Source: Neofusicoccum parvum
Taxonomy: Eukaryota > Ascomycota > Dothideomycetes > Botryosphaeriales > Botryosphaeriaceae
Length of the DNA stretch: 64,000 nucleotides
Direction of reading: 5' to 3'
Assembly: GCA_020912385.1 (NCBI GenBank)
Contig: CP087211.1
Span: 248,001 to 312,000 of the forward strand
Positions 33,236 through 44,855 of this stretch are shown piece after piece. The notes beneath the pieces were generated by a model. That model worked only from the letters and a program-made list of their open reading frames with translations, ran no database searches and was not told where the DNA came from. Both the position numbers and the translations under genes were made by a program. The first letter of the stretch is position 1. Every line of letters starts with the position of its first letter.

Positions 33236-34490
33236 GATTTATTGGAAGAGAGTGAAATGATAAATGGAGAGTATGTTGTTGGAACGTGCCTAAGCAAGGA
33301 TGCTGTTCACTGGGGAAAGGGATGCGCGCCTGGGCGTGGGCTCAAGGGACTTGACGAGACGGCGGGCAAGATGCAGCTGGGCACATTTCAAATGTACTTT
33401 CCCGGTGAAGTCTAAGAGGGAAAATAGGACAGACACTGCAGTCATTGTAGCTGTCGTGTTCGCGATTCGTATAAAAGTGAATCGGGAGCGGGAGGACTAA
33501 TCGCTGGTGCGGGAAAACAGCCAACACTGCACGTTTGAAGATGGATTGCCGTGCGATATCCGGGGCTTAGCCTCGCACAAGCCATTCCTCAGGTCAAAAC
33601 ACCGAGAGAAATTCGCCGCTGGTGATTGGCAGTGACAAATTCTGCCAAGCATAAACGGTAACGGAATGGAGCCCTTGATATGCAGCTGGAATGCTGCGTC
33701 TGGCCTGACCGGTGCGGCAACAGGGCGCGGCCGCTGCGCCGCCTGGAAGGAGGGCGAAATGCAGAGCGGAGGACCTACTGCTGAAGAAGCTTCATGGTGG
33801 GTGGATCTGAAGCACTCGCTCCCGCTCCCTCGGTCGCGTATCGGCATTAGCCTCTGGCGGCCACCGCGCCGTCGACTCAGCCTGCGTGCGATGCCACAGG
33901 GAAGGACGTGCGAGAGAGTGGCGGGGTACTTGAATTCGAGATAGAGGCACGTAGTGCGGCATGCTGGTGTGTTGGCAGAGCATCTGATGGGCCGGGCTGG
34001 CGAGTCGGCGTTGAGGAGAGGAGAGGAAAGGAAAGGTGGCACGAGCGGCTGAGATTCCCGCGTGCCTGCCACCCGCGGCGCGCTCTGCCTCGGGAACAGA
34101 GCCTCCAGAGCTTGGCTTAGCCCAAGCCGCCATTTATCTTGGCAACACATTCTTGCTGTTTGGAGCGCTTGTCGTTCATCGTCAAACACAGCCAAGCTTT
34201 CTCACCGTGCTCAAGCGGGTTAAAACACCTCCTGCCCAGTTCATCGAGACTGACGGAAGCTCACGTTCTCCTTCGGAACGAAATGCACCCGATGGTGATA
34301 TTGCTGTTCACAGACAATTCAGTCTTCAGGTTCTCTGGTGCCCCCACTACTCAACGATGCAGCCTTCGCTTCAACTCTGGCACTCCCAGCAGAATGTATC
34401 ATCCTGCTTGATCAACCATACTTCAACATCCGGATCTCTCAGGAATCGCAAAATTGAAAAAAAAAAGGCCCAAAGCTGATCTTTCCAATT
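33236..34490. other. Intergenic region, no gene seen
   Basis: About 1.25 kb. The left end is the acyltransferase promoter. Several open frames of 90-230 codons exist on both strands, but they lack family resemblance, good starts or splice support. A poly-A run lies at about 34457-34467. Confidence 0.55.
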
Positions 34491-35236
34491 TCACTTCGGG
34501 GCCTTTTGATGGCTTGCCTTGTACTCTGCCCAATCATCCTTCCGCGGGAACGGAGCATCAGGAACACCCTTCCCCAGAAACGCGCAAAGCGGGCCCCAAC
34601 CCTCCTTGACGTTGAACTCCAGGAATTTTCCTCCGGGCGCAGCTTTCCTTACGAGCTCGTTGTGATCCTGGAAAAGCTTCCTTCCGTTGGCCGGGAAGTC
34701 GCTCTTCCACATATACTCATGGTACTTGTCGCTCAGTGAGCGCATCGGATTAGCCTCGGATTTCGATGTGCTCCAGGCGTGCCAGAGGGTGTCCATCATC
34801 GAATTGTACCATCCGTCTTCGTCGCGAATGGAGAGAATGACCTTGGCATCAGGATAGGCCGCGATGAGCTCTTCCGCGAAGATTGCCGCAGGATAGTCGG
34901 AAACACCCTACAGTTGTCAGAGCTCGTTGCCTACAGCGAGTCGACGGTCGGTTTCATCTCGCACCGAGTATCCGCTCAAGAAACTGTCGAATTCCTCGCG
35001 GCCAAACTCCTTGCCTTTTCCTTCGAACTTTGCCTCGAGTGCTGCAATCCAATACGGCTGATGCTTGTTCTTGCCGACTTCGCGCATGTGGTAGATTGGG
35101 CCGTAGCCCAACAGTGCCAGACCGTCTGCGATAGCTGCTGAGCCGTCAGTACACCCCCGTTCTCTATCTGGGGCTTCAACTTTTATGACTGACACTGAGT
35201 AGCCGTACGAGGCAGACCCAGCACGAGAACCTCCAT
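34491..35236 (-). CDS. Small sulfotransferase-like P-loop protein
   Basis: A 209-residue protein from three exons (35236-35194, 35134-34965, 34907-34491). It matches the fungal family often annotated as sulfotransferase-4 type: N-terminal VLGLPRTATQS (P-loop-like PAPS motif split by intron 1), LALLGYGPIYHMREVGKN, DYPAAIFAEELIAAYPDAKV, ILSIRDEDGWYNSM (the 3'-phosphate-binding Arg/Ser region), and a C-terminal WGPLCAFLGKGVPDAPFPR. Intron 1 uses a GTCAGT donor, which is uncommon but keeps the frame and the motif. Substrate and true enzymatic activity are unknown for this group. Confidence 0.78.
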
Positions 35237-35890
35237 AGTCCCTGTATCAATCTCTCTGATCCAACTGATGATGCTGGTCTTTGCCTGGTATGGGTCGTGA
35301 CTCCAAAGTTGCGGAGCGAGGACGATCACATCATGCGGCACCGCTATGATAGATACCCATATCTATAAATAGATCATAGCTCGCTTACCACCTTCCTAGT
35401 CGAGGTTTCAGCTCCCATTGTGCAGTTGCCTAACAGCCTTGACAGATAAGTGGGCCCATCTGCGAGGTCGACTCTCATCTCACATTCTAGCAGGCTATCG
35501 TCAATAATGTCTAACAGCCTGCTTTCACCTTTCTGGACGTTTCAAACTTTCGCGTTATCTTACGAGTCGTAGCCGTAAAGAAAAGCAAGGTATTCTGCTC
35601 AGACTTTTTAAGAGGCCCATCAAACCTAACGGCGTTGCATAAAAGGCACGAGTTGAGCTTTAGAACTTATTTGCTTATAAGTGGAGCATGCAGCTGGATT
35701 AAGGCATTGCACATGTATCTTGCCGCGCTGGCAGTGCTGCGAGTGACACAGGCACCTCACGTCGCACAGGAAATGTACTCCGCCACACAAAGTGGCTATG
35801 CAGCATGATTGTACAACCGTTGGCTGGATTTATAAACTCGACGCTGCCATGATCTAATAATGATAATCATGTCAAGTTCTCCTCTCCGCT
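35237..35890. other. Divergent intergenic region
   Basis: About 650 bases between the sulfotransferase-like gene and the DUF6536 gene, AT-rich in places, with no gene or clear repeat. Confidence 0.55.
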
Positions 35891-38532
35891 ATGGCAGCAT
35901 ACGAACCGGGACTCGAGCTGTGCAACCTCACAGCCTTATCCTCATCTCTCGATACCAAATCAACAAGAGAAAATGCGATCGGTAGAAACGATCCGCAGGC
36001 AATCGTGCAGGAAATCTCCCCGTATGAATCATCTCCCCCACCATCCAGATCAGTCACTTACACTTCTCAATTCCCTAGTCGCTTTGGAACGGTTGCACTT
36101 TTCAAACAGTGGTTTCCAGGGGTTGACCCTGGAAATGATACATCTCGTGGATTATCGAATCGCACAACCAGCCTCATAATCCATCAACTCATCTCGACCG
36201 CCATCTTGCTTCTCAACATAGCACTTGCCATATCTTCCATCCATGGCTATAGAACGACTCGATACACCGGGCAGTTCTTCCAAGGAAACTGCGACAGTGT
36301 AAAGACTTTTAATAGGTGGCTCCATCTTGGCATCAATGCCGCATCAACAATTCTCCTCGGATCGAGCAATTACTGCGCTCAGATACTGGCTGCACCCACG
36401 AGGACTGAAGTTGATCGGGCCCATGCTGCAGGCAAGTGACTAGACATAGGCATACAGAGTTTTCGAAATTTAAGAAGGATCGAAAAGCGAAGAAGCATCA
36501 CCTGGATGCTTCTCATGGCCAGCTCGGCCTGCCTCCATCCAATGTAAGCTGCTCTGTACCTATCAAGCCAATAAGTCTACCATCACTAATAGCGCTCAGA
36601 TGGAACTCTGCAATATTCTCCGCTATTCCAGTCAGCAGATACAGCGTTGCTCTAGTTACAAATGACTTTGCAGCTGACCACAGGCCTTGGGAAGAAGCGA
36701 CTCCCAATCTCAGAACTATGAGAGCAAACATCAGCGAACTCGACCGCCTCAATAAAACGGAATGCATAGAACGCTATATCAACATTCAAGCCGGAGTAAG
36801 AGATCTCTTGGTAGTTAGCGCGAATGTGAGCATGGCAGATCGGCAGTCCCGTATGCTTGACAATAGCTCCTCAGTGCTCGCGCTTATCACTACCGCACAC
36901 AAGGCCAAATGGAACATCGCAAACATATGGATTTGTAGCGCTTGGGCCAATCTCGGCACCAGGATTCCCAAAGCGTGGTGTCGAATGGAATTCCTGGAAC
37001 AAGAGGTTGATAATTGGGTTTGGAAAGACATGGTTTTCAATGATCAAGGAGAACTTGAAAGAGCCCGGTGGTACAAAATCGACTATTGCTTGAGCGACGG
37101 CCGAAGAAACGAAACAATGGACCACAAGTGTGCACTGAGGTTCAATTCAATCATACTTGTCCTGGTATGTATCCTCAACCTTACAAAGTGCATCTGCATT
37201 GGTTACACAAGTCACCTCCACCACCGGAGCAAACATCTTGGAGATAATTTCAGATCTTCCCGGTCCCAACCAGGAACAACAAAAATGAAAACTTGCAAAG
37301 TTGAACAGAAATCTCGGTATCAAAGTCTGAAAGAATGGTGGACGGGAATACGGGTACCAGAAGAGGTGGATTATACCAGAGACTCACTTGTCACAATTGG
37401 GGATGCGATATCCAATTTTCTCCAACACGAAGATATGCACACAAACGACATGGATCTCATGGGAAAATTCAACTTCACTTCCAAGTGGCCATGTGTAGAG
37501 CACCCGCTCGAGGTCAACAAACCAAAAGCCTATAGCTGGTGGCGTGCTGTCAGCCTGAGGAGATGGTGTTTCACCTACCTTGTGTATACTGGATTCCCAA
37601 AGGTGCTTTATTACTGGCCGATGTAGCTAACGTTTCTCAGAACATTAATTTACGGTGCGATTGGCGGCGTGCTACTCGGCCTGGCACTTTTCAATCTCAA
37701 AAATGCCGACATTGAGATAGACCTCCAATCGCTATGGAACCAAGGTCTCGGCACCTTCAACGGATACGCATACGTGGTACCGCAGGTTATAGAAAATCTC
37801 TCTCAAGCAGAAGGGTTCTTCTTCGCCACATTTCTTGCCAACTCGTTCCAATTGATACTCAGTGGGCTCTACTTGTTGCACAACAGCCTTATCACAACGA
37901 TGTTGGTCACATATGAATGGAACGGATACGTCACAAAGCGTAAAACACTACGTCTGTCGTGTCCAAGGGGCATTCAGCGATCATCTTACTCTATCTCGCT
38001 ACCACTCCGATATGGCCTCCCACTCTCAATCGGGTCAGGTGTCCTGCACTGGCTAATATCCCAAAGCATTTTCGTGGTCTCGTCTATCTCCTTCATCACT
38101 CCTGATTTCCATTACGTACCGGAAGATGACGCGACCATCATCGGATTCTCAGCCATTGGACTTGTCTTGTCTTTGACTGTTGGTGGGCTCATGTTTTCGG
38201 CGCCACTCGCATTGGGCATTCTGAAAAGCAACCGTGGACCACGCAAGCCAGGTACGTCGAATCAGTCCGGCATCGAGACTATCCTTAGGACTGACAGTTC
38301 CATACCAGGCCGCGGGATGGGCGATGCTGGCGAAACTGCTGCATCGCTGTACCCTATGCCACTTGCATCAACATGCAGCGCCGCGATCAGTGCAGCATGC
38401 CATAGGCACGAAAAAGATGTAGATGCGCACCTTTTGCCTGTTATATGGGGATTTGTACAAGACGACACCAGCGATCCAGTAGGAGGCCGCTTTTGCTTCA
38501 CGACTGCAAATGATGTCAAATGGCCATTTTGA
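35891..38532 (+). pseudogene. DUF6536-type membrane protein with an in-frame TGA at codon 183
   Basis: Three exons (35891-36543, 36600-37583, 37641-38532) with clean GT..AG introns and matching phases would encode 842 residues of a fungal DUF6536-like multi-helix membrane protein. The N-terminal part has TSLIIHQLISTAILLLNIAL, a GNCDSVKTFNRWLHLGIN stretch, ASTILLGSSNYCAQIL and APTRTEVDRAHAAGK. At 36437-36439 the expected Trp codon is TGA. The family pattern (K-W-L-D-I-G-x-x-S-F-R-N-L) resumes at once in the same frame. No other break is visible downstream over 660 codons. It may be a recent nonsense allele, or it may be read through, since the stop sits in a TGA-CTA-G context. Without readthrough the product is 182 residues. 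The function of the family is unknown. Confidence 0.72.
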
Positions 38533-41500
38533 ATCGACTGATGGATTGAAACTCAATATTCGGGCCAGCTACTCCCAATTACGTTCCTTATACCCCGGTG
38601 GCGCTCCCAACGCTGCTCTGCGCCTACAAATAGAGTTCGCCTAAATAAGCTTAATACCAAGATTACGCTCGTTTAAGAAACCTCATTCGTCCACTTTCTC
38701 CACCAGTAGCGTGCGCAAGGCTACGTTCATCCTTGCCCCAAGACCCTGTTTCCGGTGCGCGGTTGAGACACGTAATAAACTTTGTCGGCGACAACGTTAA
38801 TGAATGCTTGGATCGAAGCTTGCTGCATCTTTAAACAATCTTTCCCGGACGGTCGGCAGTTTGCATGCGATGGAATGAATGAAACGGGTTGCGGGAATCG
38901 CGTTTACGATCTCCAGACCCGGAAGTAAGGATCAAGGTACTACTACCGTGGGTTGAATATGTGGCAGTGAAGCATCTCTGGCGATTAGCAAGAAGTGGTG
39001 TCATGACGCTTTTGATTTAAGTAAAATAAATCATGAGGATGTGGTGGCCAATAGACTCGAGCACAGCCCTCTGGTGGTAAAGTAATGCTCGGGATATTCG
39101 GTGATGGACTTTCCAACTTCGTAACAAGAGGTGGAAGGGCCTGCAAGCTCTACCACAGCGGCGGCCGAGAAATAAGACAAGAGAGCAGCTATGGGTCGAT
39201 GTGATTCCAAAAGTCGTACCGTATCTCGGATTAATCCAAAGTTCCACGTACCCTCGGGTATAGAGCGGATGCGCGGACTCGGGAACGGAACGGTCCCGTG
39301 TGACAGAAACTGGATTATCAACTGCTTGCGTTATGATGCTTGGGCAGCCTTTCCCCGGAGACTGCGGGAACACTCAAGCCCGTGTGCATCCATTGCCAAC
39401 TGGAGTGTTGGAGCGATCACGAGCAGTGACCTTGAAGTGTGCAGGGCGCGCTCTCATCTCAAAGCAATGGTGCAAATCTCCTGCGCGGTGCTTACCGGTC
39501 AACTCCGGCCAGAACGCTGGTGTTGTTGAACTTGGCCACATTCGTATCCGCAGTTCGCAGGACCGTGGAGTGCCTTGCCATGGGCACCCTCGTGTCCGTA
39601 CTAGATCCACCTATCGCGCCTTGGTGGCGGCCGGCCTGACTGCCTATCTAGTCCTCGAAGGCTGAATTTCGGGTGATGATGTGCAGTCGGGCGCTGCGGC
39701 TCTGCCAGAGATGTCTCACGGGAGGCCGTATAAAACGAATGAAGTAAGTGATGTTTTCCGGGTTCGGACTCGTGAAGGCAGTGAGGGTGGCTCGATAAGT
39801 TCAGGCCAGCGAGTCATGGCGCTCACCGGCCGACGTGATCGGCGAATGGCTGAGGCCTTCCCCAAATGTGTCTCACCCTGGCTACCCAAACAGGACATCA
39901 CATGAAACCGGCGAGAACCGGACGTGACGATATAGGGATGGCGATGGAGCGGCTGAACGTTTTGCCACCTCGCGACATCCTTACCATCCATAACCATCGA
40001 AGTGCAGAAGGAGTACGCAGTCGCAGTTTTCGAGAAACACTTCTCATGTATCTGTAGATCGCTCCCTACAATGCGGAGAAACGGCCCGTCCAGCGAACAT
40101 CGGACCGCGCTCAGTGCGACGTGGCCAGGTCGTCCCGGTAGGATCTGTAGGGCGGATCACACGATATCCTGTAAGCGGACATGATCTCCGATGAACCAAT
40201 TTTACACAGTGAAATACAACGTAGTAGATGCTCAGATGGACGAGTAATGGGATAGGACAATGTAAGCACCGGAGCACCACTCGAGAGCGATTCGAGGTCA
40301 TGCGGAGCGCTGGTAGTCAGTTCAACGGTGTGTGATGGCCGATCTCAATCCAACGGCATGCTAGTAAACACGATGAGATGGCTGGCGTGAGGATGCATAT
40401 GTGGGTTGTTGCATTGAGCGTGTGTTTGATTGTTCGGCAAACAAGCAGGTGGAAAAATAGCATAATGCTGGGGGCTAGCGATCGAGTCGAGCCACTGCAA
40501 CGGGTTGCGGAATCGAGACCGGTCCACCATGTTTCAGTGGAGGGATATTCAGGAACCGCCGAGGTTGAAACATCGACCGTGACGTATGCTTCTCTTGGTA
40601 GGGGCGAATGGTTGCCTATCCAGGTTCCTGGGTCTCAGCAGGCAGCAGGAGAGCTTCGACCCAGGTCGGGCAAAGCAACCGAGAGCGAAAGGAATAGGTG
40701 AGCGTGTTACTTGAAACTAGGAGAGGCTGCTGTCCATCTCTAGTGGCTTGGCTGGTGCATGCAGGGAGAAGCTGCATAGAAGGATGAGCCTCGTTCTGGC
40801 TCAGGATTCGTGGAGCAGCTAAGAGAGCCCCGGTGGGACGTCACAGATGGTTCCCGTGTCTTGTCGGTCTGGCGTAGACGACCGCACTTCTTGGATCTGT
40901 CCGGGCGCATCGCAAAAATCCGCAGCATTCCATCGGAAGTGGTGCGGGTTGCAGACTGGCGTTCGGAGAACACAAAGACCGAGCAGCACTCAACCCGACT
41001 GCGGGGCGAGCGAGTCAGTGCGCGCCCATCGAAATATGGTGCTTACATCCCTGCATGGCGCAGGCGAGATCTCAGAGGCGTTTCCTCCAGCTGGCGCGGG
41101 CCATTCTCGAAGCGATTTTGTAGGAGGTCTTGAATATTAGGCGCTCCGCTATAGATGCGATTAGGGACGGAGTGGGCTTCCAGAACACGAGTCGAGCGGG
41201 CGCAACAGCCGACGATGGCGCTCCGCTGATGACGTACAGTAGTCCAGTTTCAGCGCAGCAGTGTTTCAGGAATGCCCAGACTACAAAGCTCGTCCGCCCG
41301 CCAGAAACGCTGCCAAACTGCCCTCAACACCACCTGCCTTTTCATCAGCAACTCTCCAGCTCGCCGCCGACGCACCCGGTCGCCCGCAAACCGCGGGCCT
41401 CAACGAGGGATCTTCAGCCGGTATGCTGATCTGGACGAGCTTGAAAGCGTCGTGTGGGTTTCCGTCCACAGGCCCGCCGCCAAGTGCGTAGGTTGACGGG

Positions 41501-42350
41501 ACAAGCCCTTGGCTCGTCTCGCCAGGCAGGTCCGCTGGCAATTCCGCACCTCGATTGTCGCAGCACGTGGGGCGGAGTCGCCTCGCCTGCCGGCGACTCA
41601 GTCACTCAGTGGCGGAGAAACAGAACGACAATCTCCTGAGCGCAGCGCAAGGCACCCCGCCCAGAGCAGCGTCCATATCACGATCTGCCAGACATCCACC
41701 CGAACTACTGCCGCCCGTAGCCGGCGGTAGCAGGTGCTTGCTTGCCCCCAGCTAACCTTATCACTTTGTTTGGAAGAAGCTTCGGAAGGGCCACTGCGTG
41801 CCTCCCGATGGACCACGATCGGGACGGGCACAACGCGCCTGCACAGGAAATATGTCTGCACGCATCACAAGAGATTGGGGAAGCAGCACAGCAGCGGAAC
41901 AAACATGCTGGGCGGTGCAGGATGACGCCGGAGCGGAAACGGGCACAGTCCGCCGCCAGCTCACGACTGTGACAGGGAGCACCTCGCCCAGCTGCCGAAC
42001 ATCTATCTGAATCTCTTGGGCGCGGGTCTCCACCCCGCCAAGGTGTCTCCAAACAGACACCATGGTCAGTGTCAGGGTCCGTTTGGTCTCGTTTAGTCCG
42101 GAACGAGATTGGCCTTTGCGGCTGTGGCTAACCAGAAGCCCCATTGCGGTGCCCGGCGCGGAGGGCAACCACCACTGCGCCAGGCGTATAAAGGCTGCCG
42201 TCGAGCCGCCTCCATCTTGTCTTCAGCAAGCAGGCCTTCCTCTTCCAGCAGTCACAAAGCAACCAGCATCAACCACCAATCCACTCTCTACAACAATCAC
42301 TCACTTCCCTCGACGGGTCATCAACAAGTCCAACTCCACCAACCACCAAA
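38533..42350. other. 3.8-kb region without a convincing gene
   Basis: The longest gene-poor stretch of the window. Open frames of 60-135 codons occur on both strands but overlap each other, lack splice-site support and match no family I know. From about 41,000 on it is GC-rich and unique-looking. The last 250 bases are the promoter of the PL3 gene. I see no transposase, reverse transcriptase or terminal repeat. Confidence 0.5.
42187..42193 (+). promoter_or_regulatory. TATA box of the PL3 pectate lyase gene
   Basis: TATAAAG, 164 bp before the ATG at 42351. It is followed by a long pyrimidine- and CAA-rich leader, typical of strongly expressed secreted-enzyme genes in filamentous fungi. Confidence 0.5.
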
Positions 42351-43217
42351 ATGAAGTACACCACTCTCTCTCTTGCCGCCACTCTGGCCGTCGCCAACGC
42401 CGAGCTCCGCTCCGCCGGCATCACCCGCCGCCAGAACGGCATCTCCATCCCCTCCTCCGCTGGCACCGAGACGCTCAGCGAGCCTCAGTACATCACCGGC
42501 TCCTTCGACGGTGGCCTCAAGACCTACGGCCGTGGTGTTTCCTGCAGCTCGGGTGAGGGTGGCGAGTCTGACGCCGTCTTCGTTCTCGAGGATGGCGCCA
42601 GCCTGAGCAACGCCATCATCGGTGCCGACCAGATCGAGGGTGTCTACTGCCTGGGTGCCTGCACTGTCTCCAACGTCTGGTGGGAGGCCGTCTGCGAGGG
42701 TAAGCATTGAGTCATCCCCCCGCCCACCGCTATCAAACTCTAACCTTGAACTCCCTCAGACGCTCTCTCGATCAAGGGTAACGGCGACGCCACCGTCTCC
42801 GGCGGTGGTGCCCAGGGCGCCAAGGACAAGGTCGTCCAGCACAACGGTGTCGGCACCGTCACCATCGACGGCTTCGAAGTCTCCGACTTCGGCAAGCTCT
42901 ACCGCTCCTGCGGCAACTGCGACGAGCAGGGCGAGCGCCACGTCATCATCAAGGGCGTCAAGGCCAGCTCCGGCAGCCTTCTCGCCGGCATCAACTCCAA
43001 CCTCGGTGACACCGCCACCATCTCCTCGGACGTCTGCGCCTCCTCTGTCGATGCTGTAAGTTCCCACCTTCGCGCCACCTTTACCTTTCCAGGGGCTAAC
43101 ATCTCGATTTAGATCTGCACCGAGTTCGAGGGCAACAACACCGGTGACGAGCCCAGCGAGGTCAGCTCTGGCCCCAGCACTGCCTGCTCTTACACCGAGC
43201 CCATCAACTCCTGCTAA
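42351..43217 (+). CDS. Secreted pectate lyase, family PL3
   Basis: A protein of about 249 residues from three exons (42351-42699, 42760-43055, and from about 43113 to 43217). A signal peptide of 17 residues ([17 protein letters not shown]) is followed by a short propeptide-like stretch ending at ITRRQ. The mature enzyme has the PL3 beta-helix pattern: [80 protein letters not shown], and CGNCDEQ with nearby basic residues. PL3 enzymes cleave de-esterified pectin by beta-elimination with calcium. Codon use is strongly C-ending, suggesting high expression. With the GH45-like gene it points to growth on plant material. Confidence 0.92.
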
Positions 43218-44053
43218 GCGGGCAGCGGGTGTAATGCGATCTTTTGGCTTGACAATTAGCGGAACTTCATATGTGGCCGGTTTCCAGAGTCGCATCTATC
43301 CTTTTAGTCTTTCCCTTTCCCTGTACACATAAGCTCTTGATGCTTGTATATATTAGAAAACTTTGTGCACTGCAACCAAATTTCCTCGCCTCGAGTTGAA
43401 CGTGCTGCGATGCTCCGCCGACTGCAATGTGATGAAGTAAATACTGAACACAAGAAAATATGAAGCAGAACAAAATACCCTGAATATTGGTAATGAAAGA
43501 TAGCTGTGTTTTCAATCATTGAACCTCCAAAAAGATGGTCGTTGGATCGCTTACCGTAATATACGACAAATTCCAGTGAGGCGGTTCTCCGGGTATTCTG
43601 CCCTGCTTCAATCTAATATGCACACTTGGGCCCTAAGTGCACATCCCTCCAACGGCTTCTGCCGGCTGGCGCGAGGTTGGCCGGGAGAGTATTGTAACAT
43701 GCGTATATCTATATGGGCAGTTCAAGAATTCGCCCGGACCTAAGTGGGCGGCAAAAGAAATATTGATCCAATCCGAGTGATGATTTTGCCCACCCATGTG
43801 TGAATTTATCACAATACTTTCCCAGCCGACTTCGTAGAAGTCCTTCTGGCGGCAATCATTCTCTAAGCCACGATGGATCGTATCAGAGGGGAGTGGAGAC
43901 ACCGAAAGCACCGGACCGGACGAGGATCCTGCTAATATATGAGAATAGGTTCTACCTTGAATTTGTTCCACTTTCCCTACTCAACCACGAGACTCCTAAG
44001 CCGCAAGTTTGAAATTGCAGCACTATACGCAGTTCTTTCCATCGCCCTTAGGG
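43218..44053. other. Convergent intergenic region
   Basis: About 840 bases between the PL3 and SDR stop codons. The AT-rich first half is the 3' flank of the pectate lyase. No gene seen. Confidence 0.55.
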
Positions 44054-44855
44054 TCAATGACACCACTTCGTCCTTCTCTCCCAGTCAGGCTCCACGATCT
44101 CAATTTCCCTCACATCAGGCCCTTGTTCATAGAGGTCCCAAGCCTTTTCAGCTATGTTCTTCGGGTTGCACTGCTGCGCCTCAACACTCACAAATCCTCC
44201 GACAAGAATCATGGCGCAATGGACCCCCGAGCTCTTGAACACCTTGTGAAGCGTGCACACGAGGTTGTACTGCGCAGCCTTGACTGCAGAAAGGGAAAAG
44301 AGGGGTGGATACGGATCTCTATGCAAGAAGCCGCCGGTCACCAGCAGAGATGGTCTGTAGGACGCCTTATCGCCATCCTGAGCCAGTCGGACGAGGCGCG
44401 GAATGATCCACTGCGCAACGGTGTACAAGGACGACACGGAAATCTGCCGTATTGTTAGCCCGCGGGGTTGCTCTGGCTCGTCGAAAATAGCGCACTTTAA
44501 AATCGTCTTCCAGCTCCTCGGCCGAAAACTTCAGTACCTCGCTCTCGCCCACTCGCGCGGCGTTGAAGAGCACAGTTTCCACGTCGATGGCGTGTCCGCG
44601 GAGCTTTTCGTCGACCTGGGCGAGGGCCTCCTTGAGGTGCGTGGCGCTGGAGACGTCTGCGGTGACTGTGTGCACAGTAGCGCGAGGCTCCGTGGCAGTC
44701 ACCTCGGCGGCATCGTCTTGGAGGCGGGAGGCGTTGCGCGAAAGGAGTACCACGTGATGGAAACCCTTCGATGCGAAGTGAGATGCGATATGTCTGCCGA
44801 TGCCAGGGCCGGAGCCAAACACAACGAGAGCGCCGCGTGGCGATTGCAAAGCCAT
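44054..44855 (-). CDS. Short-chain dehydrogenase/reductase lacking the usual catalytic Tyr
   Basis: A 249-residue Rossmann-fold protein from two exons (44855-44496, 44443-44054). The nucleotide site is clear: VVFGSGPGIGRHIA (Gly-rich loop), LLSRNASRL, and TADVSSATHL. The NNAG region reads LFNAARVG. In the expected catalytic segment (FSLSAVKAAQYNLV) the Lys is present, but the position four before it is Leu rather than Tyr, and no clear catalytic Ser precedes it. It may be an atypical SDR, a reductase using another residue, or a cofactor-binding protein without SDR chemistry. Product and pathway are unknown. Confidence 0.78.

Noticed and set aside
39017..39529. Opposing open frames of 112-118 codons
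   Set aside because: They overlap on opposite strands, with no splice sites, no family match and no codon bias resembling neighbours.
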